Made by a program: the position numbers and the translations under genes
In this document: positions 43,874 to 55,265 of the stretch, in pieces
Layout of the letters: each line of letters begins with the position of its first letter
Position numbering within the stretch: position 1 is the stretch's first letter
Origin: Arthonia radiata
Taxonomy: Eukaryota > Ascomycota > Arthoniomycetes > Arthoniales > Arthoniaceae
DNA: 64,000 nucleotides
Assembly: GCA_002989075.1 (NCBI GenBank)
Contig: PSQN01000003.1
Span: forward strand, 2,360,340-2,424,339
Reading direction: 5' to 3'
Notes under the pieces: model-generated
What the model was told of the DNA's origin: nothing
Database searches by the model: none
The model's input: the letters and a program-made list of their open reading frames with translations, nothing else

Positions 43874-45557
43874 ACGCTCAGAACTCTCTGCTCGCGATGG
43901 AAGGGTTCGATCCAATGGGCATGATGCCTATGCACTTTGGCGAAGTCACGCCCGAGTTCTCACCTATGATGCAGCCCGTACTCGAGTCTGATCACCGGTC
44001 GGACTACGATGCCGACTTCTACTCGGGGTGAGCCTACGACGCCCCCACTTTCAGCTGGCAGACATGTGCTGACTCCACTCCAGATCGGAAATGCCCACAA
44101 TGCGTCCCAATCACCTCAAACGCACTATTAGCCAATATGACGAGGGTATGTACTCGGATGTTGGCAGCAACGACGGCAACAACAGCGTCACCGATCCTAT
44201 CCCACAACCAGACATCTCACTCGACCGCGACAACAAGCTTCTCATGTTCTCCGTCCCAACATTTAACTACGCTCTCCTCGACTACACTTACCGACGAGTC
44301 CCCGTCTCGCTCACCGCTCAACTGCATGGCATGTTCTTCCTCGCGGAACCCGTGTGGTCGAGCAATGGCGATCTCATCAGCGCCCCGCGAGAACTCACCT
44401 GCTACCGACGAAATCTATTCTCAATATCCGGCCAAGTCCAGCTACCTCGAAGCTTACGATATGTGTTGACGGACCAAGGCGAGCAAATACCCATCGAAAG
44501 TCAAGAGCTTGAGCTGTCAGCGGTCGAGTCTGTGGAGAACAATTCAGTCAAGATCATCTCGGTACCATGGAAAACGCCGGCAGGAGCTGGCCCTCCACCC
44601 GACGAAAAGCCCGAGCGAGAACCATCCACAATACCCCTGGATCTCATCACAGGCGCTGAGATTGACCCTGAAATGGCCACGATACCTGTCTCATGGAAGC
44701 GTCTGCAATTCCGAATAGCGACGGCGAATAACGGCCGAAGGAAGGAGCTCCAACAACACTTCACGATCAAGTTGCGAATTGTTGCAACACTTTACACAGG
44801 TCAACGAGTAGCTCTATGCGAGTGTCACTCTGGTCCCATCATCGTCCGTGGTCGCAGTCCTCGCAATTTTCAAGCCAAGCGAGAGATCCCAGTAGGCACT
44901 GGCAGCATCTCTGGGCGAAAGGCGCCGCTACATCGATCAAACTCCAACATTGAGCACACACGACCACCGACCTCCGCAGCTATCATAAAGCAGGATGTGA
45001 CAAGCCACCTGCAGTACGACCCAAATGTGCTTCTTTCACCGGACTACTTCGACTTCAAGCTACCACACCACAATGGTCACGGCGGCGCAATGACTTCTAC
45101 GCCAATCCAAGATTATCCTCTATCAGCACCTCCCCCACTCCTACACGAGTATCCAAACTCCAGTCCCGACTTCACCCGCAGGCCCATGCCACGGTCGGTG
45201 CCAGCGCCAATGAAGCTCTCCCTGGACATGAACGAATCAATGAAGCGACCATCACCTGACAGTGCCGTCAACAGCGCTGTTAACACACCCATTCAAGCCA
45301 AGCGGCCGCGGCTCTCATCAATGCACCAACGGCCCTCCTCTTTCACGCTGCCGTCATCATTAGGCGACAATGACGAGTCAGCTGACCAACTATACGAGTA
45401 CTTCCCGCTGGGCATGGACGACTGGTCAGAACCCGTCGACGCCGTCTACAGACCGCATGTCGTGCACCACATCAAGGTGCCTGACACGAAGAGCAAGGGC
45501 GAGATCGCCAAGAGCAGGCGGTATTTCTCGTCTGACACGCCGGCTGTCAGCGGCTGA
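43864..45557 (+). CDS. NDT80/PhoG-family transcription factor (vib-1/xprG group)
   Basis: Two exons (43864-44027, 44084-45557; 56-bp intron) give 545 aa. The N-terminus (1-55) is methionine/acid-rich and may be an activation region. The NDT80-type DNA-binding domain (an s-type Ig fold that contacts MSE-like GC-rich sites) spans about residues 105-300. Its blocks include VPTFNYALLDYTYRRVPV, LTCYRRNLFSISGQV, LTDQGEQIPI, PVSWKRLQFRIATANNGRRK, QQHFTIKLRIVATL and CECHSGPIIVRGRSPRNFQ. The C-terminus is proline/serine-rich with a basic KRPRL stretch. The group includes Neurospora VIB-1 and FSD-1 and Aspergillus XprG, which control protease secretion, starvation responses, heterokaryon-type cell death and sexual development. 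Which of these applies here cannot be decided from sequence. The long upstream region and the overlapping uORF suggest transcriptional and translational control. Confidence 0.88.
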
Positions 45558-46730
45558 GCTGTGCGACGCGGCTTTTTGCTGGCCTTTGTCAGCAATTGTT
45601 CAAAGAATTTTCTCATGGGCTCGCAGCCCGGATATCCAATGTCGCACACAGTAAGCGATTGGTCCAAGCTACAAAACTCGGGGTGAGCATTTTCGTGCCT
45701 CACACCGACCGTTAGCTGTCATTTCGGAAGCGCTCTGACAGGCAGCACGTGAAGCCGAGCGGCTCCTCCGCCAACTCGGCTTCTTGCACACAGCATCACC
45801 GCTTGTCAGCGGGCGCCCTCGCCTCGAGCTGCTGTCGCGACTAGAGGCCTCTTATTGGAAAGTACAATTGGAGCTGTCGATTTCCAGAAAAGGATGGCGC
45901 TCCGCCGCTAGCTGCGCACATCATGGCGCGCGCTAGCTGTTTCATCTTCTTCGCCGTGGACTTTCGATGGTGTTGGTTTTGATATTGTTTGTTGACGATT
46001 GTCATGCTTTATGTGTGGATGACGGGTGTCTATGACCGCTACTTATGTGAGGAAGGGAAATTTTAAAGAAGGAATCTCGTCTCATGGCGTTCGAGGAAAT
46101 GTACACTTGGCCATGTGTTTCACGCGCGGTGCTGGTAGGGACGCTTAAGGATACCCTTCGTTCACGCGAATGTAAAGAGCGATTGTTATTCCATCGTCTT
46201 CCATCGTGGCGCAATTCTCGTCTCGTCTTGCAAAAGCCAGACTCCGACGCTCGCTCATCGGGATCTCGTGCCTGACGTGTTCCTCCCCATCTCAGACCGT
46301 GCCACAAACTTCGATGTTAGCCTTCGATGACCTCTTGGCGTGGATCTTTCCATTCTGTCAAGGAGTGTTTGACCTTGCATCGTTGTCTCACAAAATCATA
46401 TTGCACTTCCAGCAACACACACAAGCTACCCTTTGTCCTTCCTCGCACTTATGTCCTTAGCATTTCCTATCCATTCCGCGAGGGGTGAGCAGTAAAACAT
46501 GACAATCGATGTAGCAAGAGCGAGCGAAAAGTTTTGATATTTGCGTTCAGCTATCTGGATTGGTCTATTAAAGTGTTTTGTGCGCGAGCTGAAGGATTAT
46601 TTTAGCCTGTCCATCACCTTGTCGTGCTGCTTGATGGTCAGGCCTTGGGGTCGGGGCAGTCTGAGGAAGGGGTTCATTTTTCGTTGGGGCCTCGTCCTTG
46701 TCCTCATCCGCCTGTTGTGCTGCTTGACAA
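45558..46730. other. Intergenic, nothing recognisable
   Basis: This is the 3' flank of the NDT80-family gene and the downstream flank of the minus-strand GNAT gene, so the genes converge here. No family-like frame. Confidence 0.5.
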
Positions 46731-47370
46731 TCACGTTTCGGGCGGATCGGGCAGTCTGAGGCGGTGGTTCATGTTCTTCAGTCTCTCCTCCGAAAGCCAA
46801 TCCATGGGTTCAAATCCAAGCTTCGTATAGGGGCTCTTATGAGGTTCCGTAGCCTCCACTAGGATGGGGTACTGCTTCATTAGTTCGAAGCTGGGTTCCA
46901 CGAGCTTTGTGGCGGCTCCTTTCCCCTGGTGTCCGGGGTCTGTCACCGCATTGACCAGGACTGGGACTGCTATTAGCCTTTCGCTGTGATGGCATACAGG
47001 TGATGGTGTTACGACACTTACCCCACCAGTCCTTCTTGGGTAAATCCCCACGCTTGAAGTGCGATTAGTCGATACACTTCTGTTGATCTTCGGTCGCGCG
47101 GCTGTAAGAGTCCCAGGCCATGTACGCAACGATCTTGCCCGTCTTGTCTTCGGCAACCCAGTAGCGACATTCCATGGTATTGTATTCGGTGAGGAATTCC
47201 TCCCACTCCTGCCGCGAGCGTTCCACTTCATTTTTCGGCATGTCTGACTCATGCGTCTTCTTATAGTGTTTCTTGACGATCTCGACAATGTCGTCGACCG
47301 CTTTGGGGGCTTCTATGTCGGTTATGGGCTTGGCCGTGTAAGGTATGGAAGCGGGCACGTTGGAGGCCAT
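46731..47370 (-). CDS. GNAT-family N-acetyltransferase
   Basis: Start at the ATG at 47370, stop at 46731; about 200-210 aa after splicing. Exon 1 (47370 to about 47,077) gives MASNVPASIPYTAKPITDIE, a helix with VEIVKKHYKKTHESDMP, and the first core strands MECRYWVAEDKTGKIVAYMAWDSY. The last exon (from about 46,975 down) gives VPVLVNAVTDPGHQGKGAATKLV, in which the Q-G-K-G-A stretch is the acetyl-CoA pyrophosphate loop (RxxGxG/A), followed by YPILVEATEPHKSPYTKLGF. One or two short introns lie between about 47,077 and 46,975, and a very short exon (near KDWW) may sit between them; I could not settle the splice sites. This fold usually acetylates small metabolites or amines in the cytosol. The substrate is unknown. 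Confidence 0.75.
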
Positions 47371-48796
47371 TTGAGGTAGGTTCTGACGAGAAAAGCTAAC
47401 ACCAGGTTCGATGAGATTGAGTGGGACGATCCAGCGATGTGGTTGTCGAGTCTGCAGGACCCAAAAACAGCACGACTACAGCGTCCATTTTGTATGCATT
47501 CACGCAGGCACGACGACGCATCCACGAGGGCAAAGGGACCACGTCGAGCCGTCAGCATCCTCGTCGACCAGCAGCGTCGAGCGCCTGTGTCTGCCGAAGA
47601 CAAAGGATCCCGGGTATCATGACCAAGCTGTTGACCACCAGCACCAGTTCCCACGCAGGATCCGCACTGAAACCGCTCTTTAAGCCGTAGCCTGCCTTCT
47701 CATCCCCAGGCAGACCGAGACACCACCATCCGGTGTGAGTCGAAGACAAAGGAATGCAGCGATTTCACCTACTCGAGAGCTGCTGGTCAAGCACGGTATC
47801 ATTTCGGTCTTTTAAGGGCCCTGCCGCAGCTGCTGAGTTTTCCGTAGACAAATGGACAGCAGCGCAATAACATGGTTGCGGGCGGGGCACTGCGTGGTCA
47901 CTGTCAGCGCCCTCAAGGGAGTTCGCGGCTTCGTGATTGTTTTGCTTGGGAAGTCAACTACAGCGGCTGGTCGGTGATCGAGTACCGCTGCCATTGAGGT
48001 AGGATTCACTTCTTCGAGTCGTCAACGCACGGAAAGAATTATTACAGGGCTGGAGACATGAAGCGATGAAATGGAAGGAGCTTATAGCACCAGATAAAGC
48101 CTTAAGAGTATTTATGCATTCTATTCTGTTGTTTGAAATCTATCGCCGGGTAGCGAGCGCGCCGGCGTCGTCTCAAAATGCTCTGTTTGAAATCCGAGAA
48201 AACTCTGGAAGGGGCTGTGCTGATATCTCATCCCTAGGTAGGTCTCAAAGCATTTACACATACTATTCTGTGAGCTTTAGCGAGCCCGTAAAGAGCCTTT
48301 CTGCCGGCGCTTTACCCTGAGCTCTGTTTCTGAATCAATCGATACTGGTGTGACTGCTGTTCAGAAGTATTTGTGCTGACGTTCTGCTTGTAGGCGCTTC
48401 ATGGTCGTCGCCTCCTTCAAGTTTGCTGGGCCGGCGCGGCGCGCCGTGTTCTTCTAGTTCGGGCCATTGCTAACGAATGGAGTGAGGGTTTGCAGAATGA
48501 GGATTGAGCGCTGCTCCTTCGCCTCGGTGTCGTCCTTGTTGGCGTATTCGCCGGGTTTAGCGGCAATGGCGCTTACAGGCGAACTTCGAATGGCATGATA
48601 GCACAGCGGTGGTAGGAAGACTCTTGTACAGAGCCGCACGGCTAGAAGCTGCGGGGCGCCTTTCCTGATATGGCAGGGAACCTGCCCAAAACGGAGTTAC
48701 ACGTGAAGACGGATGCTTGGCACGGAGCCCCTTCCGAAGCTCTCATGCGACGACAGCTAGACCACCACTTCTCTTCGCTCCTTTCAACCTCACATT
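47371..48796. other. Intergenic, divergent promoter region (GNAT gene and LSC2)
   Basis: Several short frames near 47,410-47,690 overlap in all phases and carry no signature. The region is about 1.4 kb between two outward starts and no further gene is supported. Confidence 0.5.
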
Positions 48797-50524
48797 ATGG
48801 CCTTCAATCTAGCGCGCAGCAGAGGAGCTGCTAGCGTTGCTTCTCGCCTCGCACGAGTATGTTGTGGCGCTCAAAGACCGTCACGTACTGAGCTAACACC
48901 CTTCATAGAGCCAAGCACCCATCTTTAGGCCTACTCCCTTCGTCCTGCCCCCGTCACAACAGCAACAACGGAACCTTTCTATACATGAATACCTCTCAGC
49001 CGACATCTTGACCTCAGTATGTTGTCAAGTCTCCTCAAACACGTTGAGGGCGGCAACGAAGCTGATTCCTAGCAATGCAGTACGGCATTGGCGTACCGCC
49101 TGGGAAGGTCGCAAGGACCGGCGAAGAAGCTGAGGCTATTGCAAAAGAACTCGGTATGAACACGAGCCATGGCTTACAGCTTGTGGGAGCTTGCAAGTGC
49201 AAAGCGGCTTACACAGCAACATACAGGCGGCGAGGATGTCGTGATCAAGGCCCAAGTCCTGGCTGGCGGTCGCGGCAAGGGACACTTCGATAATGGTCTC
49301 AAGGGCGGTGTACGGATTGTCTACTCGTGCGTCCACCCCGTCATCTACAGCCCCTGACCCTCCCGAACCTCCTCATAATCCTCTGGTGTTGCAGCTACAC
49401 CCCTCCCTAATTTAACCGTCCCTCAGTCCTAACAAAACAAATCAGACCCACCGAAGCCAAAATGTTCGCCAACCAAATGATCGGCCACAAGCTCATCACC
49501 AAGCAAACCGGCGAAAAAGGCCGCATCTGCAACTCCGTCTTCCTCGTCGAGCGCAAGTTCGCCCGCCGCGAATTCTACCTCGCCATCCTCATGGACCGCT
49601 CCTCGCAGTGCCCCGTCATCATCGCCTCCTCTCAAGGCGGCATGTCCATCGAGGACGTCGCCAAGGAGAACCCGGACGCCATTATCACCACCAAGATCGA
49701 CATCCACCAGGGCGTGATGGACGACCTGGCCGATGGAATCGTGCAGAAGCTGGGGTTCTCGGAGCAGGCGAAGAGCGAGGCACGGGAGACGATCAAGAAG
49801 CTGTATAAATGCTTCATGGAGAAGGACGCGACGCAGATTGAGATCAACCCGTTGAGCGAGACGAGCGACCATCAGGTGCTATGTATGGACGCGAAGATGG
49901 GGTTTGATGATAATGCGGATTTCAGGCAGAAAGATGTGTTTGCGCTGAGGGATACCACGCAGGAGGATGCGGATGAGGTCAAAGCAGCGGAACACGGGCT
50001 GAATTTCATCAAGTTGGACGGCGACATCGGCTGCCTCGTCAACGGCGCGGGGCTCGCCATGGCGACCATGGACATCATCAAGCTGAATGGCGGGTCGCCC
50101 GCGAATTTTCTGGACGTGGGGGGTGGTGCAACGCCTGCAGCGATCAAGAGCGCGTTTGATCTGATTACGAGCGATGCGAAGGTCAGCGCGATTTTTGTCA
50201 ACATCTTTGGCGGCATCGTGCGGTGTGATGATATCGCGAAGGGGCTGGTGGCAGTGGTAAGAGATATGGGGTTGAGGACGCCAGTCGTGGCGAGATTGCA
50301 GGGCACGAACGTGGAGGCTGCGCAGAAGGTCATTAATGACAGTGGGCTGAAGATATTCAGTATCGAGGATCTGCAGAGCGCAGCCGAGAAGGCGGTGCAG
50401 TTCAGTAAGATTGTGAAGAGTGGTGAGTACCCCCTCGGTAGAGTGGTTGATGTGAACATGTGCTAATTGAATGTCAACAGCGCGCGAGATTGACGTCGGC
50501 GTTGACTTCACTCTGGGAATTTAG
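48797..50524 (+). CDS. LSC2: Succinate-CoA ligase beta subunit, mitochondrial
   Basis: Six exons (48797-48856, 48909-49016, 49081-49153, 49227-49326, 49446-50422, 50481-50524) give 453 aa. In the matrix it pairs with the alpha subunit to convert succinyl-CoA to succinate with nucleotide phosphorylation in the TCA cycle. Residues 1-40 are an Arg/Ser/Ala-rich mitochondrial presequence ([19 protein letters not shown]). The mature part begins [13 protein letters not shown]. The ATP-grasp domain follows: [43 protein letters not shown] and [11 protein letters not shown]. The ligase domain shows [43 protein letters not shown] and [11 protein letters not shown]. The short last exon supplies the conserved C-terminus ([10 protein letters not shown]). 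Length is normal. All junctions follow GT-AG and phase is consistent. Confidence 0.95.
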
Positions 50525-52269
50525 GAACGCTCGTGAGTTGGGGTGGCGTAAGTATGGTCAACCAAGCAATGTTTATCAATTTCCAGCAGCCGAAGCCGTC
50601 TTGACTCTTGAGTTTTCCTTTTGCAAGAATATCCACAGCTCACTTACCTTTTCATGACCTGTAGCCTATCAGATTCGGGCAGCCAGTACTGCGACTGCTG
50701 CTCTACGTCTGATTTCCGAGTACTTTGCACATGCCTGATGCTGGTACAGGAGAAAGGTCCCAGAAGGCTCTATTCACTCGCATCAAGCTCCGTGTTTTAC
50801 ACATACTATACGGTTGCTTCCTCTACAATATGGGACGGCTCTTCATTAAGCTCCAGATAGCTTTTCTCACTCACACTACGCGTTTACTCTTTCCACGTCA
50901 CGGTACGCTTTTTTTCATATCAAGGTCGCTGTTCCTACATAACGAGGCCGCTCCCATATCGCGCCTCTGACGATACAATATCGTTCTTCTCATAGCACGG
51001 AGACGCTCCTCTCCTTGCACCATGTCGCTGTTTTTGAGAACGAGGCCGCTCTTACAGTCGCGGCCGTTCTTACAGTCATGGCCGTTCTTACAATCATGAC
51101 CGTTCTTACAGTCATGGCCGTTCTTCCAGTCGAGGCCGTTCTTGCAATCGAGACCGCTCTCACACCACCAGATCGCTCCTCCACTAGTCCAGACAGCCAC
51201 TCCAACAGTACAACATCCTTCTGCTCTTAGCGCATTCTCGCTCCCGCCATAGCACACACCTGTTGGCCCCTTCAGAAGACCCCTTTTCAAATAAGCGAGA
51301 CCGCCCGCGAGGCTGTTTTCGCAGCGCGGGATGGCTCTCACGGTTCGAGGCCGATCCTCAAATAGTGCGGACTCTCTCTTCAATTTTGCAGACTTGTTCT
51401 TCGAATAGCACATAATCGCTGTTCGTACTCCTCTATTCGGGTTACGCGCCTCAAACACTCTCCTCCCCTGCTTTTTGCCTACTTGTCCACTCTCCTCCAT
51501 ACACTTCACTCTTCTCCCCGTAGTCCACTGTTCCTCCGCGCACCGTCGCTTCTGACCAAGTAATATGAGACAACCCTCTCACGTAACCCAGTCTGTCATC
51601 TCAAACACCGTACCCAGCCTTTCCTCCTACAGAGTTTACAGTGCTAGGTCGTTCATTCTCCACACTGACGTCGCCCGTCCTATCTCGATACCCTTGCCCC
51701 TCTGTTGATTCAACTGGATGAAGAGCGGCGTTTTGTCTTCTGCGCGCCCATTCAATCTACTTGCACACCCTAGGCACATGACCGCTGCTCAAGAGTATCG
51801 CTAGCGTCGAGTAATGGGCTTTCGGTGCGTTGTTCGAGACAAGTGGACGTGTCTGCGTAGGTGAAGAGACGATGACAAACATGACGGTTGGATGCATACT
51901 CTCACTCGGCTCGGTGGTGTGAGCACATATGCTGCCTGATGAGCGCTTCGTGTCTATTTGGTCGCGCCACTACGAGCAATCTAGGTGGGCGCGTTTAGAC
52001 CGACTGGCAAAGACGTGCATGACGCCGTTCGAACCTCAGGTAAGGACAGTGAGCCAATGGCCGTGCAAGAGGCTGCTTGACCTGCCATCACTCGCCAGCG
52101 TAATACACGACTCTGGATCGAGCGGTCACAACAGAAACACTGAAAAGAACAGCCTCACTCCAAAAATCAAATGACAAATACATTCAACATAATTACAAAT
52201 CCAATTGTCACACGTACACTCCTTTCTTCGACTCTCTGCTCACCTCATCCCATTCCACTCATAAACCAT
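50525..52269. other. 1.7-kb intergenic region with an 18-bp minisatellite
   Basis: A minus-strand frame of about 200 codons (51,509-50,898) crosses the array at about 51,042-51,168, and its length comes partly from the array (unit NGHDCK). No start context, domain or signal peptide supports it. Around 50,850-51,020 the sequence is made of loosely similar CGCTCTT/CGTTCTT-containing pieces, probably older, decayed repeats of the same sort. Confidence 0.5.
51042..51168. repeat. 18-bp tandem repeat, about seven units
   Basis: The unit GCCGTTCTTACAGTCATG varies to ACCGTTCTTACAATC, GCCGTTCTTCCAGTCGAG and GCCGTTCTTGCAATCGAG. The array decays on both sides. Confidence 0.8.
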
Positions 52270-53568
52270 CTACAAAGCCAACGCAGCTACCGCCACAGCC
52301 GCAGCCATACCGCCGAAAGACGGCATGTTCATGCCCGCCGCACCCGTGTACATGGCCGGACCGCCAGTCTTGCTGGGCGTCGCGACGGGTGTGAGTGTGC
52401 CTTGAGCTGCGCCGGGCGCTGACCCGTATGGTGCAGATGCGCCAGTCGGGTATGGGACGCTGGATGCACCGCCGGGTGCTGAAACACCTGGAGCGTATGG
52501 GCTTGCGGGCGCGGCGGCACCAGGAGCAGCCGGTGCGTTGTTGTAGGCGGTGGGCGCGGACGAACCAGGTGCTGCTGGTGCACCTGGAGCTGCGGGCGCG
52601 TTGCCAGCCGGGGCAGACGCGCCAGGTGCGGCGGGGGCGTTATTGTAGCTTGCGGGTGCGCTGCCAGCTGGTGCACTGCCAGCAGGAACAGGAGCACCGA
52701 CGGATGAGCTACCTGCGGGCGCTGAGGCACCTGGAGCAGCCGGTACACCTGGTGCAGCTGGAGCGTTGTTGTAGCTTGCGGGTGCGCTGCCAGCTGGAAC
52801 TGGAGCACCGACAGACGAGCTGCCAGCGGGCGCTGAGGCACCTGGTGCAGCGGGGGCGTTTGTGTAGCCTGCGGGTGCGCTTCCAGCCGGAGCCGGAGCG
52901 CCGACGGATGAGCTACCAGCAGGCGCTGAAGCAACTGGAGCAGCCGGTGCAGCTGGAGCATTTTTGTAGCTAGCAGGGGCGCTGCCAGCGGGGGCTGGAG
53001 CACCGACGGATGAGCTACCAGCGGGCGCGGAGACACCTGGTGCGGCCGGTGCGTTGCTGCCCTTAGCGGGCGCAGAGCCTGAGGGCGTGGCGACGGGGCT
53101 CGTGGCACCATTGGAGGCACTGCCAGGGTTTGTGGGGACGATGGTTGCGGATGTCGCGGGCACTGATGAGAGAGGCGCAGTGGGCTGGTTGACACCGCCC
53201 TTGGAGGGAACGTAGCCCGGTGGGCAGGAGGAGGATGACGAAGCTGGTGCGTATGGGGATGCCGGGATGACGTTGCTGCTGGCGGGCGCGGATGTGGGCG
53301 CTGCGGTCGCGCTGGAGGCTGGAGCGTAGGAAGACGGCGCGGTGGCCACGGAGGGACCGCCTGGTGCACTGACCGGGGCAGAGGGCTTGCCCATGCCTGG
53401 GGCAACGACTGGAGGTGTGTAAGAGAACACTGGGGACTTGGCCGCTGGTGTGGAGGTCGAGCAGGAGGTTGAAGTCTCGGTGACGGTCCCCTTGGCGATG
53501 GTGGATTCGTAAGAGGCGGCGGCGGTGGCCACAAGGGCGGAAGCGAAGGCGATGTTCTTGAACTGCAT
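52270..53568 (-). CDS. Pro/Ala/Ser-rich repeat protein, probable GPI-anchored cell wall protein
   Basis: A single exon of 432 aa starting at 53568. Residues 1-19 are a signal peptide (MQFKNIAFASALVATAAAS). The mature chain is almost entirely Pro, Ala, Ser, Gly and Thr, ideal for O-mannosylation. The only cysteines are near residues 36 and 114, the latter in the SCPPGYVPSKGG block. Residues about 172-345 are five imperfect repeats of 31-42 residues ending in SY(N/K)N or GYTN and containing SAPAGSSSVGAP. The C-terminus (GMNMPSFGGMAAAVAVAALAL) has the small-residue site and hydrophobic tail of a GPI-attachment signal. Such proteins stand in the plasma membrane or become linked to wall glucan. 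The repeats probably expand and contract between isolates (inference). A long open frame overlaps on the same strand in another phase; it is a by-product of GC-rich repeats. Confidence 0.85.
   Translation of the reverse strand: MQFKNIAFASALVATAAASYESTIAKGTVTETSTSCSTSTPAAKSPVFSYTPPVVAPGMGKPSAPVSAPGGPSVATAPSSYAPASSATAAPTSAPASSNVIPASPYAPASSSSSCPPGYVPSKGGVNQPTAPLSSVPATSATIVPTNPGSASNGATSPVATPSGSAPAKGSNAPAAPGVSAPAGSSSVGAPAPAGSAPASYKNAPAAPAAPVASAPAGSSSVGAPAPAGSAPAGYTNAPAAPGASAPAGSSSVGAPVPAGSAPASYNNAPAAPGVPAAPGASAPAGSSSVGAPVPAGSAPAGSAPASYNNAPAAPGASAPAGNAPAAPGAPAAPGSSAPTAYNNAPAAPGAAAPASPYAPGVSAPGGASSVPYPTGASAPYGSAPGAAQGTLTPVATPSKTGGPAMYTGAAGMNMPSFGGMAAAVAVAALAL
52530..53055 (-). repeat. Intragenic tandem repeat in the wall-protein gene, five units of 93-126 bp
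   Basis: Each unit encodes APAAPG then SAPAGSSSVGAPxPAGSAPA, ending in a tyrosine-asparagine pair. Units differ by small in-frame insertions, consistent with slippage or unequal exchange under selection to keep the frame. Confidence 0.8.
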
Positions 53569-55265
53569 TATGAAAGATTTCTGGTGGTTGTGAAATTAGT
53601 TGGATTGACGGAAAGTGGTTGCTGAGAGCTGATAGTTTGCTGGTGGTTGAGAATTAGAGGACCGTAGAAGTGACGGTAATTAATGAGTGACAGGAATGTA
53701 GATTCCAACGAGAGGACGTCCGAAGACAATAGTACGGTGATAAGTCGCAAATGGAAGGAAAACGCGGTTGTTGTAGGGAAGGAGAGGAAAGGCCGTGGAA
53801 GAATCAAGGAGGACTTCTTAAGCGACGGCAAGGGGATGGAGACACTAGCGCCCTTAGTCCCACGCGAGATCGGGTGTGGGAGGTGCGTCATCTTCCTTCG
53901 TGGCACAATCCCTCTGTGTCCAACAATGCGGGCTGTCCCTTACACTCGATATTCTGTGCGACGCGAACTGTCGCTGACAGTGCCATTTGTTTCTCATGCA
54001 AGCGTTTGAGAGGTCATCGATGCTCTGGCAGTTTCGCGAGGAAGCGCTGAGGATCATCACTTGCGCAACGTGAGATGGCGTCTATTCGCGGTGCGGCCTT
54101 GAATCCGCAGAGCGCGTCGCTTGCTGGATCAGCCAGAGGAAACGTTGCAGCGCAAAACATAATATTACAGCTTCCCAGTCAGGAGATTGACAGCCCTACC
54201 CGGATTTCAGGTCCAATAAGGGCCACTAACCGATAAGTGGCCCTCGTCCCGTCGTTTGAGATTCTCAATTCTGAAACGAGACTCCATGCTCTGAGTGCAT
54301 AGCATGCCAGAGTCCACTCTGAGTCTTGCAGACTGCCTGTGCGAAGCTCAGCATATGTACGTGGTGCAACAGAGTTGTTCAAGGTAGTGATGTGCAATGT
54401 TGGTTGCTCATGCTGTACGGATGGAAGCGGGCCGTGGGTGGCACATTTAATGCAGAAAAGGGTGTCGACATCCAAAACATCAGTGAATGGACCTGACGTT
54501 GGCGAAATGCAGAACGACAATATCTGCACTGGTCTGCTGAAATGAATCGTGTTGATGATGCGGGACAGGAAGAAGTTGTGAAGGTGTCATCACAGGAGTA
54601 GAGCCTTGGAAGCAGGGACCGCAGCAACTCATCATGAAGAAGGCGCGATATACAGGCGGGAGCGAGGCAGCAACACCGCAACGGTCGTGATATGATAGCG
54701 AAGGGAGTTTCCATCAGCAATAGATGCATCTCTTCTTATACTGTGGGCTCATGTCCTCGCAAGTCACTACTTATACTCGCAATGCAGGCACAACCAAACT
54801 CTGAAATTTGCGTACCGATCCCTCCATAGAACACATCCTATTCTGCTCGTTTCCTGTACCCAAACTAGCATTGATCTCGAGTCTCTTCAGTAGATTTCTG
54901 CATCAAAGCAGCGAAAACAAAATAATAATCATACGTGCAAGACAAAGGTAAACATATTGATGTCTTATTGTCAATGTCAGGATCAGTTGCCGAGCGACTA
55001 GAGGCTTTCAGGCTCCGGGCTATACGGCCCAACTTGTGCCCCACTAATGCCCCCAAACTATCTGGTGTTGAGAAGGATGTGGGGCAATAAGCCCCCAATT
55101 GCTCGGCAACCGATCCTGGTATCGAGACTCGCGCTTATTCTGCACAAGTCATTGCATCACCCGGTCAACTCACATGCCACCTGCGTCCGTCTTTGAACAT
55201 TGTTGCCTCCACGCCACCTCAGCTCTCCTTCTTTCGGTGGTCTCTTCTCTGCTTTCCGGCCTAAA
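53569..55265. other. 1.7-kb intergenic region between the wall-protein gene and ATG15
   Basis: It holds two outward promoters. Minus-strand frames of 116 codons at 54,529-54,179 and 54,729-54,379 overlap in different phases and show no domain. The segment 55,019-55,096 is locally odd, with repeated GGGCT/GCCC runs. Confidence 0.5.

Noticed and set aside
50898-51509. 203-codon minus-strand frame with NGHDCK repeats
   Set aside because: Its open length depends on the 18-bp array. There is no signal peptide, domain or plausible promoter.
52329-53534. 401-codon open frame overlapping the wall-protein gene on the same strand in another phase
   Set aside because: The Pro/His/Arg-rich product has no signal or domain. 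It stays open because the GC-rich repeat units keep all phases free of stops.
54179-54729. Gene on the minus strand upstream of ATG15
   Set aside because: Two overlapping 116-codon frames in different phases, neither with a recognisable domain or convincing splice partners.
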